A stretch of 64,000 nucleotides of DNA from Chlorops oryzae (lineage: Eukaryota; Arthropoda; Insecta; Diptera; Chloropidae), in the NCBI GenBank assembly GCA_020466095.1, contig CM035807.1, positions 109,824,906 to 109,888,905 of the forward strand, read 5' to 3'. Below, piece by piece: positions 12,599 through 23,572 of the stretch; the first letter of the stretch is position 1, and each line of letters opens with the position of its first letter. A program made the position numbers and the translations under genes. The notes under the pieces were generated by a model, which was not told where the DNA came from, did not search any database, and worked only from the letters and a program-made list of their open reading frames with translations.

Positions 12599-12634
12599 CT
12601 TGCTTTTTCTTGCGCGGTGTCGTACTATAAGGAT
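12599..12634 (-). CDS. Ca-beta: Candidate 36-bp cassette exon in the HOOK region
   Basis: A 36-bp segment ends at a GTTTGT donor and starts after ccaaaag. It is in phase 1 at both ends, so it can be inserted between the exons at 14951-15062 and 11404-11903 without changing frame. It would add DPYSTTPRKKKQ, a basic insert. Vertebrate CACNB genes carry short alternative exons at this same place in the HOOK, between the SH3 and GK domains, with Lys/Gln-rich peptides such as the AKQKQK type. The acceptor has a weak pyrimidine tract, so use is inferred rather than shown. Confidence 0.55.
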
Positions 12635-14950
12635 CTTTTGGATCATTGTTCAAAGTTATTGTCAGAGGTGTTGTTGTTTTTTTTATTTATTTTATTGTTG
12701 TCGTTGTTGTTGTTATTTTTAGGATTGCATTTGTGAAAAAAGTGGAAGTGCAATAATTAATCGTGTTATTGCTAGTATTTTACGTCGTAAGAATATAGAA
12801 AAGGGATCTCTACCAAAATCAAAGCTAGTAAATAAAAAAAAAAAATAAAAAGCAGGAAATATTTAAATTTTATTTAGCGATTTGTGCTAAAGGATTTAGA
12901 ATTTGAAAGATCGAATACAAAAAAAAAAATATAATAAATAAATAATTTTTAAAGTGGAAATAAAAAGAAGCATGCAAAAGAGCAAATTTTCAGGCGGTTC
13001 TTAAGTTCTAAATCTCAAGAGTCTCTACCCAGTGTAAGCATTTAAGGGACACATTGTTTTGTTCTTGTTTTTTTTTTTTTTTTTTTTTTTTTTAAGTACA
13101 CTCATGGTATGTCTGATGCTCGATTTAATGAAGTTTTAACTGAAAAAAATTATAAAATTAGTTGCCTTTGTCTCCTCCTGGATTAAAATTGTTGAAGTAA
13201 AGCTTTGCTAAGAACGAAACTTTAATCTATTTTTATACCCGACACACTCTGTGTCGAGGTTATATTGCGTTTGTGTGGTTGTGTGTAACACCCAGAACCA
13301 GTCGAGATAGACCATATATATATAGAAATGATCAGCGTCACCAGGAGATTCGATTTAGCCATGTCCGTATGTCTGTCTGTCTGCCTGCCTGTCTGTATAC
13401 AGTTATCTTATCGAAGGAGTTGAGCTATCTTGACAAAATTTGGTATGAGTGCTCATGGCGACATGAGTAAAATTAAGTTCGAGAATCGACCCGATCGGAC
13501 CATTTTTAGGGGTACCTCCAGTACTAGAGTCTGTTACGAAAATCAAAAAACTGCTCTAAAATTGAAGTTTTTGAACATATTTTGATGAAATTTGATATTT
13601 GAACATGTTTTAAGGCAAGTAATACGATTTCCAAAAATTTTTAAGGTGGGCGTGGCAGAAGGGCGTTTTTCGAAAATTGTCCCCTACACCCGAAATTCAA
13701 ATGGGACTTGAACGAAATTTGGCACTTATGCTTCCTTTGTAGCCATAAGCATCCTCCCATTCCTTGGTCGGTCCATTATTAAGGGCACCTCCAGTACTAG
13801 GGTCTGTCACAAAAATCCCAAAACTACCTCAAAATCGGACTTGTTCGAAATATTTCAATGAAACTTAGAATTTGGCGGTATATTTAAGCCTCCGATTAGA
13901 GTTGCAAAAAAAAAAATGGAAAAGTAGGCGTGGAAAAGGGGCGGTTTTCATAAAGAAATTAAAAAAAAGTCGGTATGTGGGGCCCCTAATGGCCTTAAAA
14001 ACCTCTTGAATATTCATTCTTAGTGGTCCTGTTTTTTGGGCGTGGTTCAAAAATTATTTAAACATGTGCGTCTGTCGGGTATTTTATTGTCAGGCTCGCC
14101 TGACTATAACACCCTTACTTGTTTATTATTATTATTTTTTTTCACAATTCTCCATAAAATCTCTTTCCTGATTTGGGCAGAAAATCCTTACACACTTTTT
14201 GAGCACTCTCTGATACTCTATGGCGGGTTTGATTTTTCATCTAAAGGGAAAGAGGATTTGAAGCGCACCCCACACTGACAGTCTGCCTGACAAACAAATT
14301 TTATATTCAATCCTCGGAGTTCAGATATTAAAGTGCAATTGCCGAGAAAACATTGCCCGAGAGAAAACCTTTTCTTGTGATCGAGCGTCACAGATCTGGA
14401 ATGCTAAGAACAGAATTCATGATCAATGATATCTATATCTACCCTGCCATGGCCAATTCATTTTCAAAGGGAATCTTTTCAAACGCTTTTCTCGTTTTTT
14501 TTTTTTCTATTTAAAATTTTATGGGCACCCGAAGTGATCAAAAAATAATCAGCCGTAAAATCTTCTCCACACATTGCCTTTAACATAATCAAAACTCCAG
14601 TCAAACTATATGTGAACATGTTAGACACATTTGGTCGAACAGATTTCCCTCAATGGTCGTAGTACGTAGGAAAGATTTCCGCATTTTAGTTTCACATATA
14701 AGAAATATCGAATTACTACATTAAACAGAATGTAGAAAAATAGAGAAAATACTAAATATTTAATTTAAAAAAATTACTATTATCAATTTCGAATCGAATT
14801 TCATATCAAATCAAATTTAAATTCCATTGATTCGAGAGACAAAAAAAAAAAAAGACAAAGACAAAGAATAAGAATAAGAGGAACTCAAATCCACGAGAGT
14901 TTCGTTTTGAGAAAATTAAAACATTAACGTGAATGAAATGCGTGTCATAC
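12635..14950 (-). other. Ca-beta intron carrying a DINE-1-like element
   Basis: The intron separates the HOOK exon from the cassette exon. It contains a T tract at 13070-13093 and one full DINE-1/Helentron-like element (13233-14121). The rest (14130-14950) is A+T-rich without visible genes. Confidence 0.7.
13233..14121 (+). mobile_element. DINE-1/Helentron-like non-autonomous element, copy 1 (full)
   Basis: The element begins TATACCCGACACACTCTG and near its end carries the inverse, TGTCGGGTATTTT. This is followed by a short perfect hairpin (GTCAGGC-TC-GCCTGAC) and the terminus CACCCTTACTTG. Inside is a CTGT/CCTG-type simple repeat (13373-13395). Subterminal inverted repeats, a 3' hairpin and an internal microsatellite are the known layout of DINE-1/Helentron-derived elements, which move by a Helitron-type process and encode no protein. 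Related copies are at 22386-22999 (reverse) and 27770-28108 (truncated). The class assignment is inferred from this layout. Confidence 0.65.
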
Positions 14951-15062
14951 CAGGTGTAGGGGGTGTGCTACCTCGAGATGGCTCCGCACCTGCTTGTCCT
15001 GCACCTAAATTCCCACTCGACGAGCCCTTTGTGCCATACAGTCTTGAAGGTCTGGTTTGATT
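14951..15062 (-). CDS. Ca-beta: Ca-beta exon: HOOK region
   Basis: The 112-bp exon follows the acceptor ttcgacag in phase 0 and ends in phase 1 at GTATGA (split Gly). It encodes a Ser/Gly/Pro-rich segment: NQTRPSRLYGTKGSSSGNLG near the start and PSRGSTPPTP near the end. This is the flexible HOOK between the SH3 and GK domains. In the family it varies in sequence and length and influences inactivation. Both junctions fit the neighbouring exons. Confidence 0.9.
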
Positions 15063-15141
15063 CTGTCGAAAGAAATCATTTGAACGTAGTTGAGCATCAA
15101 ATTGAAAAGATACCGTCGTGAGAGACTGCACTCCCGCTTAC

Positions 15142-15363
15142 CTGCATACGGATGTGTTCTAGCTTAACGGGACTGGGTATGAAACCCACATCACAGCCTT
15201 CTTTGACCAATCGGCCGATCCACCAGTTATTGTCGTACTTCTCTTTAATATGCAGAAATTCTCGCATGTCGAATGAGACCGCACTGCCCTGAACAGGAGA
15301 ATCGTCGTCGATTGTGCCATCGTATGAAACGTTTGTTCGCACAGCGAACGCCACGGGTTTGCT
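15142..15363 (-). CDS. Ca-beta: Ca-beta exon: SH3 core
   Basis: This 222-bp, 74-residue exon is in phase 0 at both ends, with acceptor ttctag and donor GTAAGC. It encodes the SH3 domain of the beta subunit: [16 protein letters not shown] at the start, then [20 protein letters not shown] and [19 protein letters not shown]. The WWIGR and GFIPSP blocks are SH3 hallmarks and are nearly identical to vertebrate CACNB. In the family this SH3 packs against the GK domain inside the same subunit rather than acting as a free Pro-peptide binder. Confidence 0.97.
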
Positions 15364-15436
15364 CTAGAATAGGGAAGAGAAAAAAAAATCTTGATTCAAA
15401 TATACATAGACAGAGATATTGATCCTTTTCACTTAC

Positions 15437-15553
15437 TCTTGCTTTATCCAACTGGCTGAGTGCCTGACGTTCCTTTTCTCGCCGAAGCGATTCCTTTTCC
15501 TCGTCTAGCGACAGATCGGATGACGGTTGTGAGTAATTCGAGTCGGCAGAACC
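15437..15553 (-). CDS. Ca-beta: Ca-beta exon: conserved N-terminal block
   Basis: The 117-bp, 39-residue exon is in phase 0 at both ends, with acceptor tttacag and donor GTAAGT. It starts GSADSNYSQPSSDLSLDEEK and ends ERQALSQLDKAR. The counterpart in vertebrate CACNB genes ([20 protein letters not shown]...) is the first exon shared by all isoforms. Different first exons splice onto it there. The same seems to apply here: the exons at 17993-18125, 24563-24631 and 47270-47305 all end in phase 0 and could join it. Confidence 0.96.
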
Positions 15554-17992
15554 CTGTAAAGTGGAATAAAATTTTAATTAGAATAAAATAAACAATTTCA
15601 CTTGCACATTAAGTAGTTCATATCGAATGAATGAATACAAACAAAATTTTGTGATAAAAAGTAATGCACGCAGAGAAAATTGTTCTTTTTTGTTGGCTCT
15701 TCGCCAGACTAGGCTGCCGTAGCTTCGTAGCTTTGTCTCTTTTTTTTTTGCCTTTTCTTTTGGCATTATAAACCTTGTGTTTTTCCTCGAGATGTGTGTT
15801 CGCATCTTTTGAATTTTGTTTTGTTTATAAAAATGCATTAAAACGAAATGTAAACGAAAATCTCTTTATGTCTGGATGCTTTGAGTGCCTTGTGCCGTAG
15901 AAATGCCATCAATCGGAACAGCAACGGAACAGGCACAGCACAGTGACCTCTGCCCTCAAAAAGAAATATCGAGTTCGTTTGCAGTCATCTGAAGCCATCT
16001 GAGGTCATGTCATTCGAACAGCGATTTTACTTTTAATATTTAATATTGAAATATTATTTGGAAGTTCTCTTTCGAATGTTAATTAAGAATAATAATTGCT
16101 TGCGGCCTTGACATAGTGAGGAAAAAGAAGAAGTAGGACTATTAATTTATGAACGACGACGAATTTTCAATTGACCGCATAAGAATTTCTTCTTGGGCTT
16201 ATTAGAGCTGGGGAACTATCGATAGTTGCGATCATCGATAGTCTGAATAGTCGATATCCTTCCTACCTTTATTTATATCACATGGTTATATACTAGAAGG
16301 CGAATTTTAAAGCCTTTCTGACTAAATTTTCAGAAATCTATCGAGACTTTGTAACCATAACATCCGTCGTTTAGCATGACGCCTATAATTCTCATTTTGT
16401 TAATAAAATGGGACACATAAAACTCGCAACATTTTCACGACGTGAAGTGGCAAGATGTCTAATAGTACGTTTCCATATGGTGTTAAATTCTGAAGTGTTA
16501 AGTTTGTTTTATTTATGGGTTTGAATGAGCTTTAGACCTATCGATAGTTCCGATAATCGATAGTTTGAATTATCGATAGTTTCAATTATCGATATTTTCA
16601 ATAATCGGTCTTTTCAAAAATCGATCGTTTCAATAATCGATATTTTCAGTATTCGATATTTTCAATTATCGATCGTTTTTACAATCGATAGTTTAGAAAT
16701 GGGTTCAATTATCGATATTTTTAATAATCGATAGTTTTAATAATCGATAGCTTGAATAATCGATATTTTTAATAATTATCGTTTCAATAAGCGTTTGTCT
16801 CAACACTCGATAGTTGCAATAATCGATAGTTTTAATCGAGAGTTGATATAATCGATAGTTTCAATAATTTGAGTTTTCAATAATCGATGGTTTCAATAAT
16901 CGATAATTTCAATAATCGACAGGTTCAATTATCGATAGTTTCGATTTTGATAATCGATAATTTTCTAATCGAAAGTTGAATTTTCGAGCGACTGTCGCCG
17001 TAAACTAAATAAGGTCATTTTTAGGAATCGATTTTTTCCATAGTTTCAAACCATCTGATAGTGATATCAATTATTTCTCCAGCTCTAGGCCTTATAAATA
17101 ATTCCAAAAAAAATTTGATGGAAATTTTCACAAATTCACTTTTCTGCTGCCCTCCCCCAAGCACACTAACCAATCAAAAATACCTCAACAAAATGAACGG
17201 AAAATAAATTCTTTCAGACTTGAAAGCTTTCAATTAGCGAATTTTTTATTTGAAAAAACAATTTAAAGAAATTACTAATTTTATCTTTTCTCATCACATA
17301 TTTTTTGGTCTTAATCCATATATTCCGGAAGAATGAAAGTCTTTTGAGGATAATCAGTTTTGACAGCTGTTGCACAAACTTGTCAGGACATTTGAGAGAA
17401 ATGTTTACAAAAAAAGTTTTAAAGGTAAAATAAATAAGTATAAATTGATTGAAGGATTAATTCATTCTATGAGTTTTATTTGCAAAGAAAACCCTCACTT
17501 TATTATACAAATTTAGGATAGGATCGGATAAAAAACTCCACATAAAATCTTCGTAGAAATTTAGGGGAAGAATTTTTCATGCGAAAGAAAATCTTCAAAG
17601 CACAAATGAGCTCATCAATTCGAGCGCAACAGTTTGTATATGGGGAACAACAACACATCGTGTTCATCGAACTCAAACTCATTAAACCACCCTCTACCAG
17701 CTTCCTACCACAGCTCATCCCTCCATTCCCCTCTTCGTTCCATTGTCCGGCGAGGAAGTTAACTTGTGTCCCATATATGAGAAATTTGGTTAAAGGTGCA
17801 TTTACACACTTCATTAATTCCATTAGGAAACATAGGAATGAACTCGGTCTTTCGTCCTCGCGTTGAATCCAATCACACAGCCCCGTACATACATACACCC
17901 ACTCACACATACATATATACAAAACGCTCGGAGCATTCGATATAGCGTTGAAGTGAACTGTTCTCGTTTCGTCTGTCCAAATATTAGCGCAC
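15554..17992 (-). other. Ca-beta intron with a TATCGATA-rich transposon
   Basis: The intron lies between the 17993-18125 exon and the shared GSADS exon. It holds the hAT-like element at 16203-17087. Outside that element I see no genes or other strong signals. Confidence 0.7.
16203..17087. mobile_element. hAT-like element with about 16-bp ATCGATAGTTTCAATA-type tandem repeats
   Basis: Inverted termini TAGAGCTGGGGAAC (left) and TAGAGCTGGAGAAA (complement of the right end) bound 885 bp. The flanks GGGCTTAT and GGCCTTAT agree at 7 of 8 positions, which fits an 8-bp hAT target duplication. The interior is packed with more than twenty units of about 16 bp built around ATCGATAG. A shorter relative with the same ends lies at 34962-35222. 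No transposase is encoded, so it is non-autonomous. Confidence 0.75.
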
Positions 17993-18125
17993 CTGTGTGA
18001 ACAGCTTATTATATCCGCTTTGAAAGGAGCTGTAACCAAGGCCAAATCGAGATTCTCGATGATGGCCTCCAGAGACGGAGGGAGCATCTGAGGAGGATGC
18101 GCGCTGCACCATGGGCCGATCAGCC
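17993..18125 (-). CDS. Ca-beta: Ca-beta exon: variable N-terminal segment
   Basis: The 133-bp exon ends in phase 0 at a GTGCGC donor. If entered through the good acceptor gattacag it starts in phase 2. It encodes ADRP, then MVQRASSSDAPSVSGGHHRE, SRFGLGYSSF and QSGYNKLFTQ, ending just before the shared GSADS exon. The Met at 18112 may also serve as an internal start for a shorter form. The open frame extends further upstream (to an ATG at 18274), so transcripts starting just upstream could read through as one exon; that part is low-complexity (Thr and Asp runs) and may be 5' UTR. Confidence 0.88.
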
Positions 18126-19566
18126 CTGTAATCCTCTTCGAATGATGATATTTTGATGGAAATTTCGATGACAGCGCGAAATGAAAACGAAAGTGCAGCC
18201 AAGCGCAGCGTCGTCGTCGTCGTCGTGCACCACAATCGACGCTGATGGGAACTGAGATGGAAATTTGTCGCCACCGTCGAACGCCAACAACGCTAGACAA
18301 CAAAGCGGCACTAAGAAACGTCGGACGGACCAACCGAGCGCCAAAATGTCGGACATACAATCCTAAAGAGTAATAAAATCGCGCGTCTGTATTTAGTACT
18401 ATTTTCTATGAAATTTTTCGTTTTTTTTTTTTTTAAATTTAAATATCTCGATTTTTGATCGCTCGCTTAGGGCAAGAATGTTACAGCGAAACGTGCTCGG
18501 GTGGAACTTCGAAAAAGAACACAATATTCGCAAATTCCTCGAAACTATTATCACGTCATCACACACACGATTTTTTAAATAAGCACATCATCATCATCAT
18601 CCGCGATTCTGTAATGTCTCGACGCTATGTGACGGAATGCTGCACTCGAGAGTGCGGCTGTGAGATCCTTTTTAAAATTTTATTATTATTTTTTTCCGAA
18701 ATTCCTCAATGAAGCGATTGTCGGGGAATTATAATAATCCAGAGTGGTTCATCGAATCGCGACAAGTTTTCAAAAAAAAAGGACTAAAAAAATAATAATA
18801 ACAATAAGGACGAAACGGAATAACACTGGAAAGTCAAACTGGAAGCCTGTATGAAAAGCCCTTGTGTGACACGTTCTTGGGCCGAAAAAGAGTACCGAAA
18901 TGGCAACAATCTTCAAGACGATCCAAGTGCCAAGTGCCAAGCACCACAGACCCTTTCGAGAACGACGTTAAAAATAGACTTTTGTGTCAGGCACTCGAAA
19001 TCGGAATTCTTTCTGTTCCGTTTACGCTGTTGTAATCACACACGACGCACACACTCGAGTATCACTGGAAAGCCTCGGGCCGAGGAAGAATCGCAAAAGA
19101 AAATGACAAAAATCTTCTCGTTTTCCGTTCAACTTTGGTCGCACATTTTTTCAAATATTGGTTTTATTTTTATTTTTTTGTTGCTTTTGACTTTATTTCT
19201 GGAGCTCAAACGATTGATGTTCCTTTGCTCGTTTGGCGTTTGGTGCGATGAAATTTTTTGCCCGATTTAGAAGTATTTTGCCTATATTATTTTTTCACTG
19301 CATTCGTATGCTCGATTTCTCAGCTTTTTCGTTCCATTGATGCCGCGCACTAGACTCTACTGAATCAATTGCCCTCTTCGACTTGCTTCGCGCACTTCTT
19401 TTCTGTATTTGGAAAATGAAAAATATATTTCCCTTTCCTCTCGGAAGTTGTATAGGTTGTGTGTTTTTGGTGGGGCGAAATTCCTCGTGGAGACTTTTCC
19501 CATGCGTAAAAGCGGCAATACATTCGAATGGAACCCCCTTACAGTGAGACGTACATACGTGTACGT

Positions 19567-19601
<35 letters not shown>
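19567..19601. repeat. (GT)n microsatellite
   Basis: An uninterrupted GT run, preceded by ACGTACGT-type alternation. Simple repeat. Confidence 0.95.
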
Positions 19602-19602
<1 letters not shown>

Positions 19603-19899
19603 CAAAAATTGTGACGTTTCTTATTGCATCGCGCGTTCCAGTCTCCACGGCTGTCAACAATGTAAACAAAACCAAATGACAGTTCAAGTGCTCCAAGGAA
19701 ATCGGTTCAAGAAGCAACAAGAAAAATCATGTGGGTCTTTCTTTTGGGAAAAATGTATTTTCCTTTTTACAAAAATAGAAAGAACAACTTTCAACCGGAT
19801 GTTGTCATTTTATTCAGGAATGTTATAGAAATCAATAGTTGTCGGAATCGGTTTTGAAACCATCAATTATTTGGTACAGGGATCTTTATAATCGAATAT

Positions 19900-20411
19900 T
19901 AGCATGTTTCCACATAGTGCATTAACTCAATTACCTGCATTAACTCGTTAACGCATGATTAAAAATGTGATTAACCATACAATAATGTCAAGTTAATCAC
20001 CTCAATAATGCATGCATTAAAATTTAAAGCATGGTTGCATTTGGACTTGCTAGCAAATGTTACGAAAAATTGCACCCCTGAATAGAAAAGTACGTAAAAT
20101 AACAACCGTTCTGTCAAATCAAAAGAACCGCTAAAAAAACAAAAGCAAATTGAAAATGGAAAGTCCAAGGAATAAGTAAAAATATTTAAGCTATTTCACA
20201 CATTGAAATCAAATGAAGATTGTAATATATCCATATATCGTTTATATCTAGCAAAATATAAGAAAGGGGTATTTTTCACTTTTTTTTCACAGCAGCTTCC
20301 GACGAAATCAGCTGATTAGTTAATGCACAGTCCGCAAGTGGAAACGACAGTGATTAACTATATGCGTTAACTTTAATGCATATAGTTAATGCACTATGTG
20401 GAAACATGCTA
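19900..20411. mobile_element. MITE with TAGCATGTTTCCACATAG termini
   Basis: The 512-bp element has perfect long inverted termini. Its left end TAGCATGTTTCCACATAGTG is matched by the complement at the right end (CACTATGTGGAAACATGCTA), and the match continues for several more bases. The flanks suggest a TA target. Further internal inverted pieces (GCATTAACT and AGTTAATGC) are present. No coding capacity. Elements with similar TTTCCA/TTTACA-CATA ends occur at 33975-34190 and 40781-41226. Confidence 0.8.
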
Positions 20412-21106
20412 TATGTCGTTTGGTAATGTCATCTTTTTTCAAAAATGAATCGTTGCTCAAACCCTTAATTGATTTTCAAGCCATCTGTACAAAATAAATG
20501 GTGATTTCCAAACCGATTCTGACAACTATTGATTTCCATAACACCCCTGATTAACTTAAAGAAAAGTAGCTTAGAAACTTAATCATGATAAAGACGCGCA
20601 TTTGCTTAGAATTGTGTTCAGTTAGAATGTTTAAAATTTTTATTATTATTATTTTTATCTTTAACTTGAAATAGCATTTTCGATTCTTTGGTTTTCGTTT
20701 TGTGAGGAATTTGTTCAATTGGACAATCCCCTGAAGATGAAAAACCGATGGCTTTTGAAAATTTGGGAAATTTAAATAAAGAATAATAACCGCAAGCACG
20801 ACCTGTAGCCTTTGTGATATTCACAAGAATTTATATAAAAGTCTTTTCATTGATTTGTTATAACCTACTCGCCTACTTTCAAAAAATACTTTTGTTCAGC
20901 ACCTAAAGTTATGCATTTGAATATTTAAAAGCCAATTTTCTTTAGTAAATTTATTTTTATTTTATTCAACAGATCTCATTTAAGGCTTTAAGAATGTCCT
21001 CATAACTCTCAAAACCAAGGACATGTCAACAAGAGCGAACGGATTTATCACTGTTTAATATATTCTAGATAATTATATGCATACTTTTAGGCGCCGGATT
21101 TGATTA

Positions 21107-21276
21107 CAGTGGAATCTTTATAACTCGAACGTCGTGAATTCAAAATCCTGAATAAGTTGGAAAAAAGTTCATTCCCTTTGGCTGAAATCATGTATCTAGA
21201 AGATCTTGTTAAATCGAAAACTCGTTTTTTTTTTTTTTGAATTTTCTTTGACATTCGAGTTATAGAGATTCCACTG
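21107..21276. mobile_element. pogo-like MITE with TA target duplication
   Basis: The 170-bp element runs from CAGTGGAATCTTTATAACTC to the inverted end GAGTTATAGAGATTCCACTG and is flanked on both sides by TA. CAGTGGAA-type ends with a TA duplication are typical of pogo/Tigger-type Tc1-mariner MITEs. Non-coding. Confidence 0.85.
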
Positions 21277-22385
21277 TATTTTCTTTTCTGTTGCACCATG
21301 GAAGAGAAAGACCATTTAAATATCTATGTATCATATAAAGACTAAGGCATATATACAGTAGTCCTCGGTCATAAGAATACTTCATTTGAGATGAATTTGA
21401 GCTCAAGTTTAGAGCTTTTCAGCAAACAGTGCTTTTTAATATGAACAAACCTTTAACAAAAATTCTTAATCATCAAGGGAAAAACTCTCATTCGAAAATA
21501 AAAAGAAAATATTGCTCGTTCTTCTCTCTCTGTGTTGTTTTTGACATCATGTAAACATTCTAATGAGGAATTCAATTGGAAAGCATTTTCCAAGTGTGGA
21601 AGTGAATTTTCTCCAAAAAGGATGGCGCATGCGCGAGAAAAATTCTATTGCCAACACATTCCATTCCGACGGTCCGTCGCCCCAAAGACATTGGCATTCG
21701 ACAACGCGCGGTGAACTATGAAATTCCATTGAAATAAAAAAGAAATAAAGTCAAATCGAGCCGAATCATACAAGTAATAATAAAAGCAAAGCAAACAAAA
21801 AAAAAAGAATTATTGTACAAAAACTTCATACAACGAAGGAAAAAAAAATGGGAGAAAAATTGAAAAATAAAATCTGCAAAATTCGCACGTCGCAATGACG
21901 GGAAGGAATGGAAGAGTGAAGGAGGAAAATTGTTTACTTCGCACTTTTTTGTTTTTGTGTTTTCTGTTTTTCTTTTCTTTTTTACTTTTCTGATGATGGC
22001 ATGCACTTTTGTGACGATAGGCCATCGACAGTCGCCCTCAAAGGGCAACGAGCAATGACAGCGGGTGGAAAATTTTCAAAATTGACATACGACGCACTTT
22101 CCTCGCCGCCGGCCCCCTTCCCCATGTGCCGTAATTACTCCATACGCAAGTACACGTTTGTATATCGGTTGCGAGAACATGTACAAAATATGTTCTCGCA
22201 TGTGCAAATCAGCTGGAATGCCTCGCATTAATTCCATTTCGACCATATGTTGCGCCTCGTCAGCAAATTTAGCTCGGATCCATTCGCTTCAGCTCTTTTC
22301 GAATAAGTTTATTGGGTTGATGGATAATGTGACATGACCCAATGCAAAATTGGCCAAATAAAAAATTGTGTAATTAAATTTAAAA

Positions 22386-22999
22386 AATTAAGGGTGTCAT
22401 AGTCAGGCGAGCTTAGCAATATCTACTATACCCGACACATAAATGGTTCAATATTTTATCGTACAACATACCAGAGGACCATGCCCACTAGGATACTCAT
22501 GGAATATTGAATAATATAAAAGAATCTCATTTGCCGAAATCTTAAAGTTGTATTCAAAAGACAATCTTTGAAAACCCCCTCTGCCACGCCCATTTTTATG
22601 ATTTTCGGGTATTATATAAAGGCGTTAGAATATTCTCAAGTTTTAAAATTTTCCAAAAATATCTCGAAAAATTCAAGTCTTAGAGCGGTTTTGTTATTCT
22701 CATTACAGACCCTAGTACTGCAGGTAGCCCTGAAAATGGACCGATCAAGTCGAATCGTACTTATTCATGTCTCCGCAAGTTTGTGAACCGAATCTCATTA
22801 AGATAGCTCAACTATTTCGATAAATCTGAATGTACGGACGTACAGACCGACAGACAGAAAAATGGAAAAATCGATCCCCCTAGCGAATTTAGTCATTTCT
22901 ATGCACGTCATTTTGTACGCTCTTCCTAAAATAGCTCTGGGTGCTACACACATACAAACAAACGCAATAAAGCCTTCATACAGAGTATAAGGGAATAAA
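22386..22999 (-). mobile_element. DINE-1/Helentron-like element, copy 2
   Basis: Read on the minus strand this matches copy 1 at 13233-14121. It shares the 5' TATACTCTGTATG and ATTGCGTTTG segments, the internal GTCTGTC repeat, the phrase GAGCTATCTT, the 3' TGTCGGGTAT box and the terminus CTCGCCTGACTATGACACCC. It is shorter through an internal deletion and its 3' hairpin is damaged. Confidence 0.65.
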
Positions 23000-23361
23000 A
23001 AGAAAATGGGGTCTCAGTCATGAAACCTTAGAAGGAAAATGCCAACTTTTGTAATTCGAATTAAAAGTATCCACGTTCAGGGTCACTTTAATTTCATTTG
23101 CTTTTCTTAATTGGGTTAATCCGAAAGAAATATGACTGTTTTCAAAGCAAGGGTTAATGCCGATCACCATAGAATTCTGTAACAAAAGAACCAAAGAAAA
23201 ATAAAAAGAAGTGTGCTATAGAAAGAACGGCAATTCTACTTTGCTTACAAAGTTTTCTCAACATTGGGGGTCAAACCATGAAGAAAAGATGATACGTTAA
23301 ATGTAAACAAATTTTTGACTGTAGTTCCTGAAAGTACTTTGAGAATGTAGTTTTCTCCTAT

Positions 23362-23572
23362 CATTTCTATTCCAAATGAATTTTCTCCGGGTATGTTTTT
23401 CCTAGAGAAAGGGTTTTCTTGGCGTTTACAAAAGGAAGAATGTGATGACCTTTGCTAAAAAATGTTCAGTATTCTTGGTTCTTTTATTATCATTTCCCCA
23501 GTATGCTTAGAATGGGAGAAGATTTTTCAAATCCACAGGGGAAATTCACCGAGAATATTTAGAATCGGGTTG
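23362..23572. mobile_element. CAGCCC-family MITE, copy 2, inserted in another repeat
   Basis: Related to 573-786 and 60171-60585: shared blocks include GAATGTGATGACCTTTGCT and TTTAGAATCGGGTTG. The left end has decayed. It interrupts a repeat whose halves (about 23290-23360 and 23573-23760) match the arms of the inverted-repeat element at 52613-53313. Confidence 0.65.

Noticed and set aside
17503..18360. Long 285-codon minus-strand open frame
   Set aside because: It overlaps the Ca-beta N-terminal exon in another frame, and the peptide shows no protein-like features. The frame carrying MVQRASSSDAPSV has the correct splice phases.
19295..19828. Open frames with His-Thr or Cys-Val runs on both strands
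   Set aside because: They are translations of the GT microsatellite.
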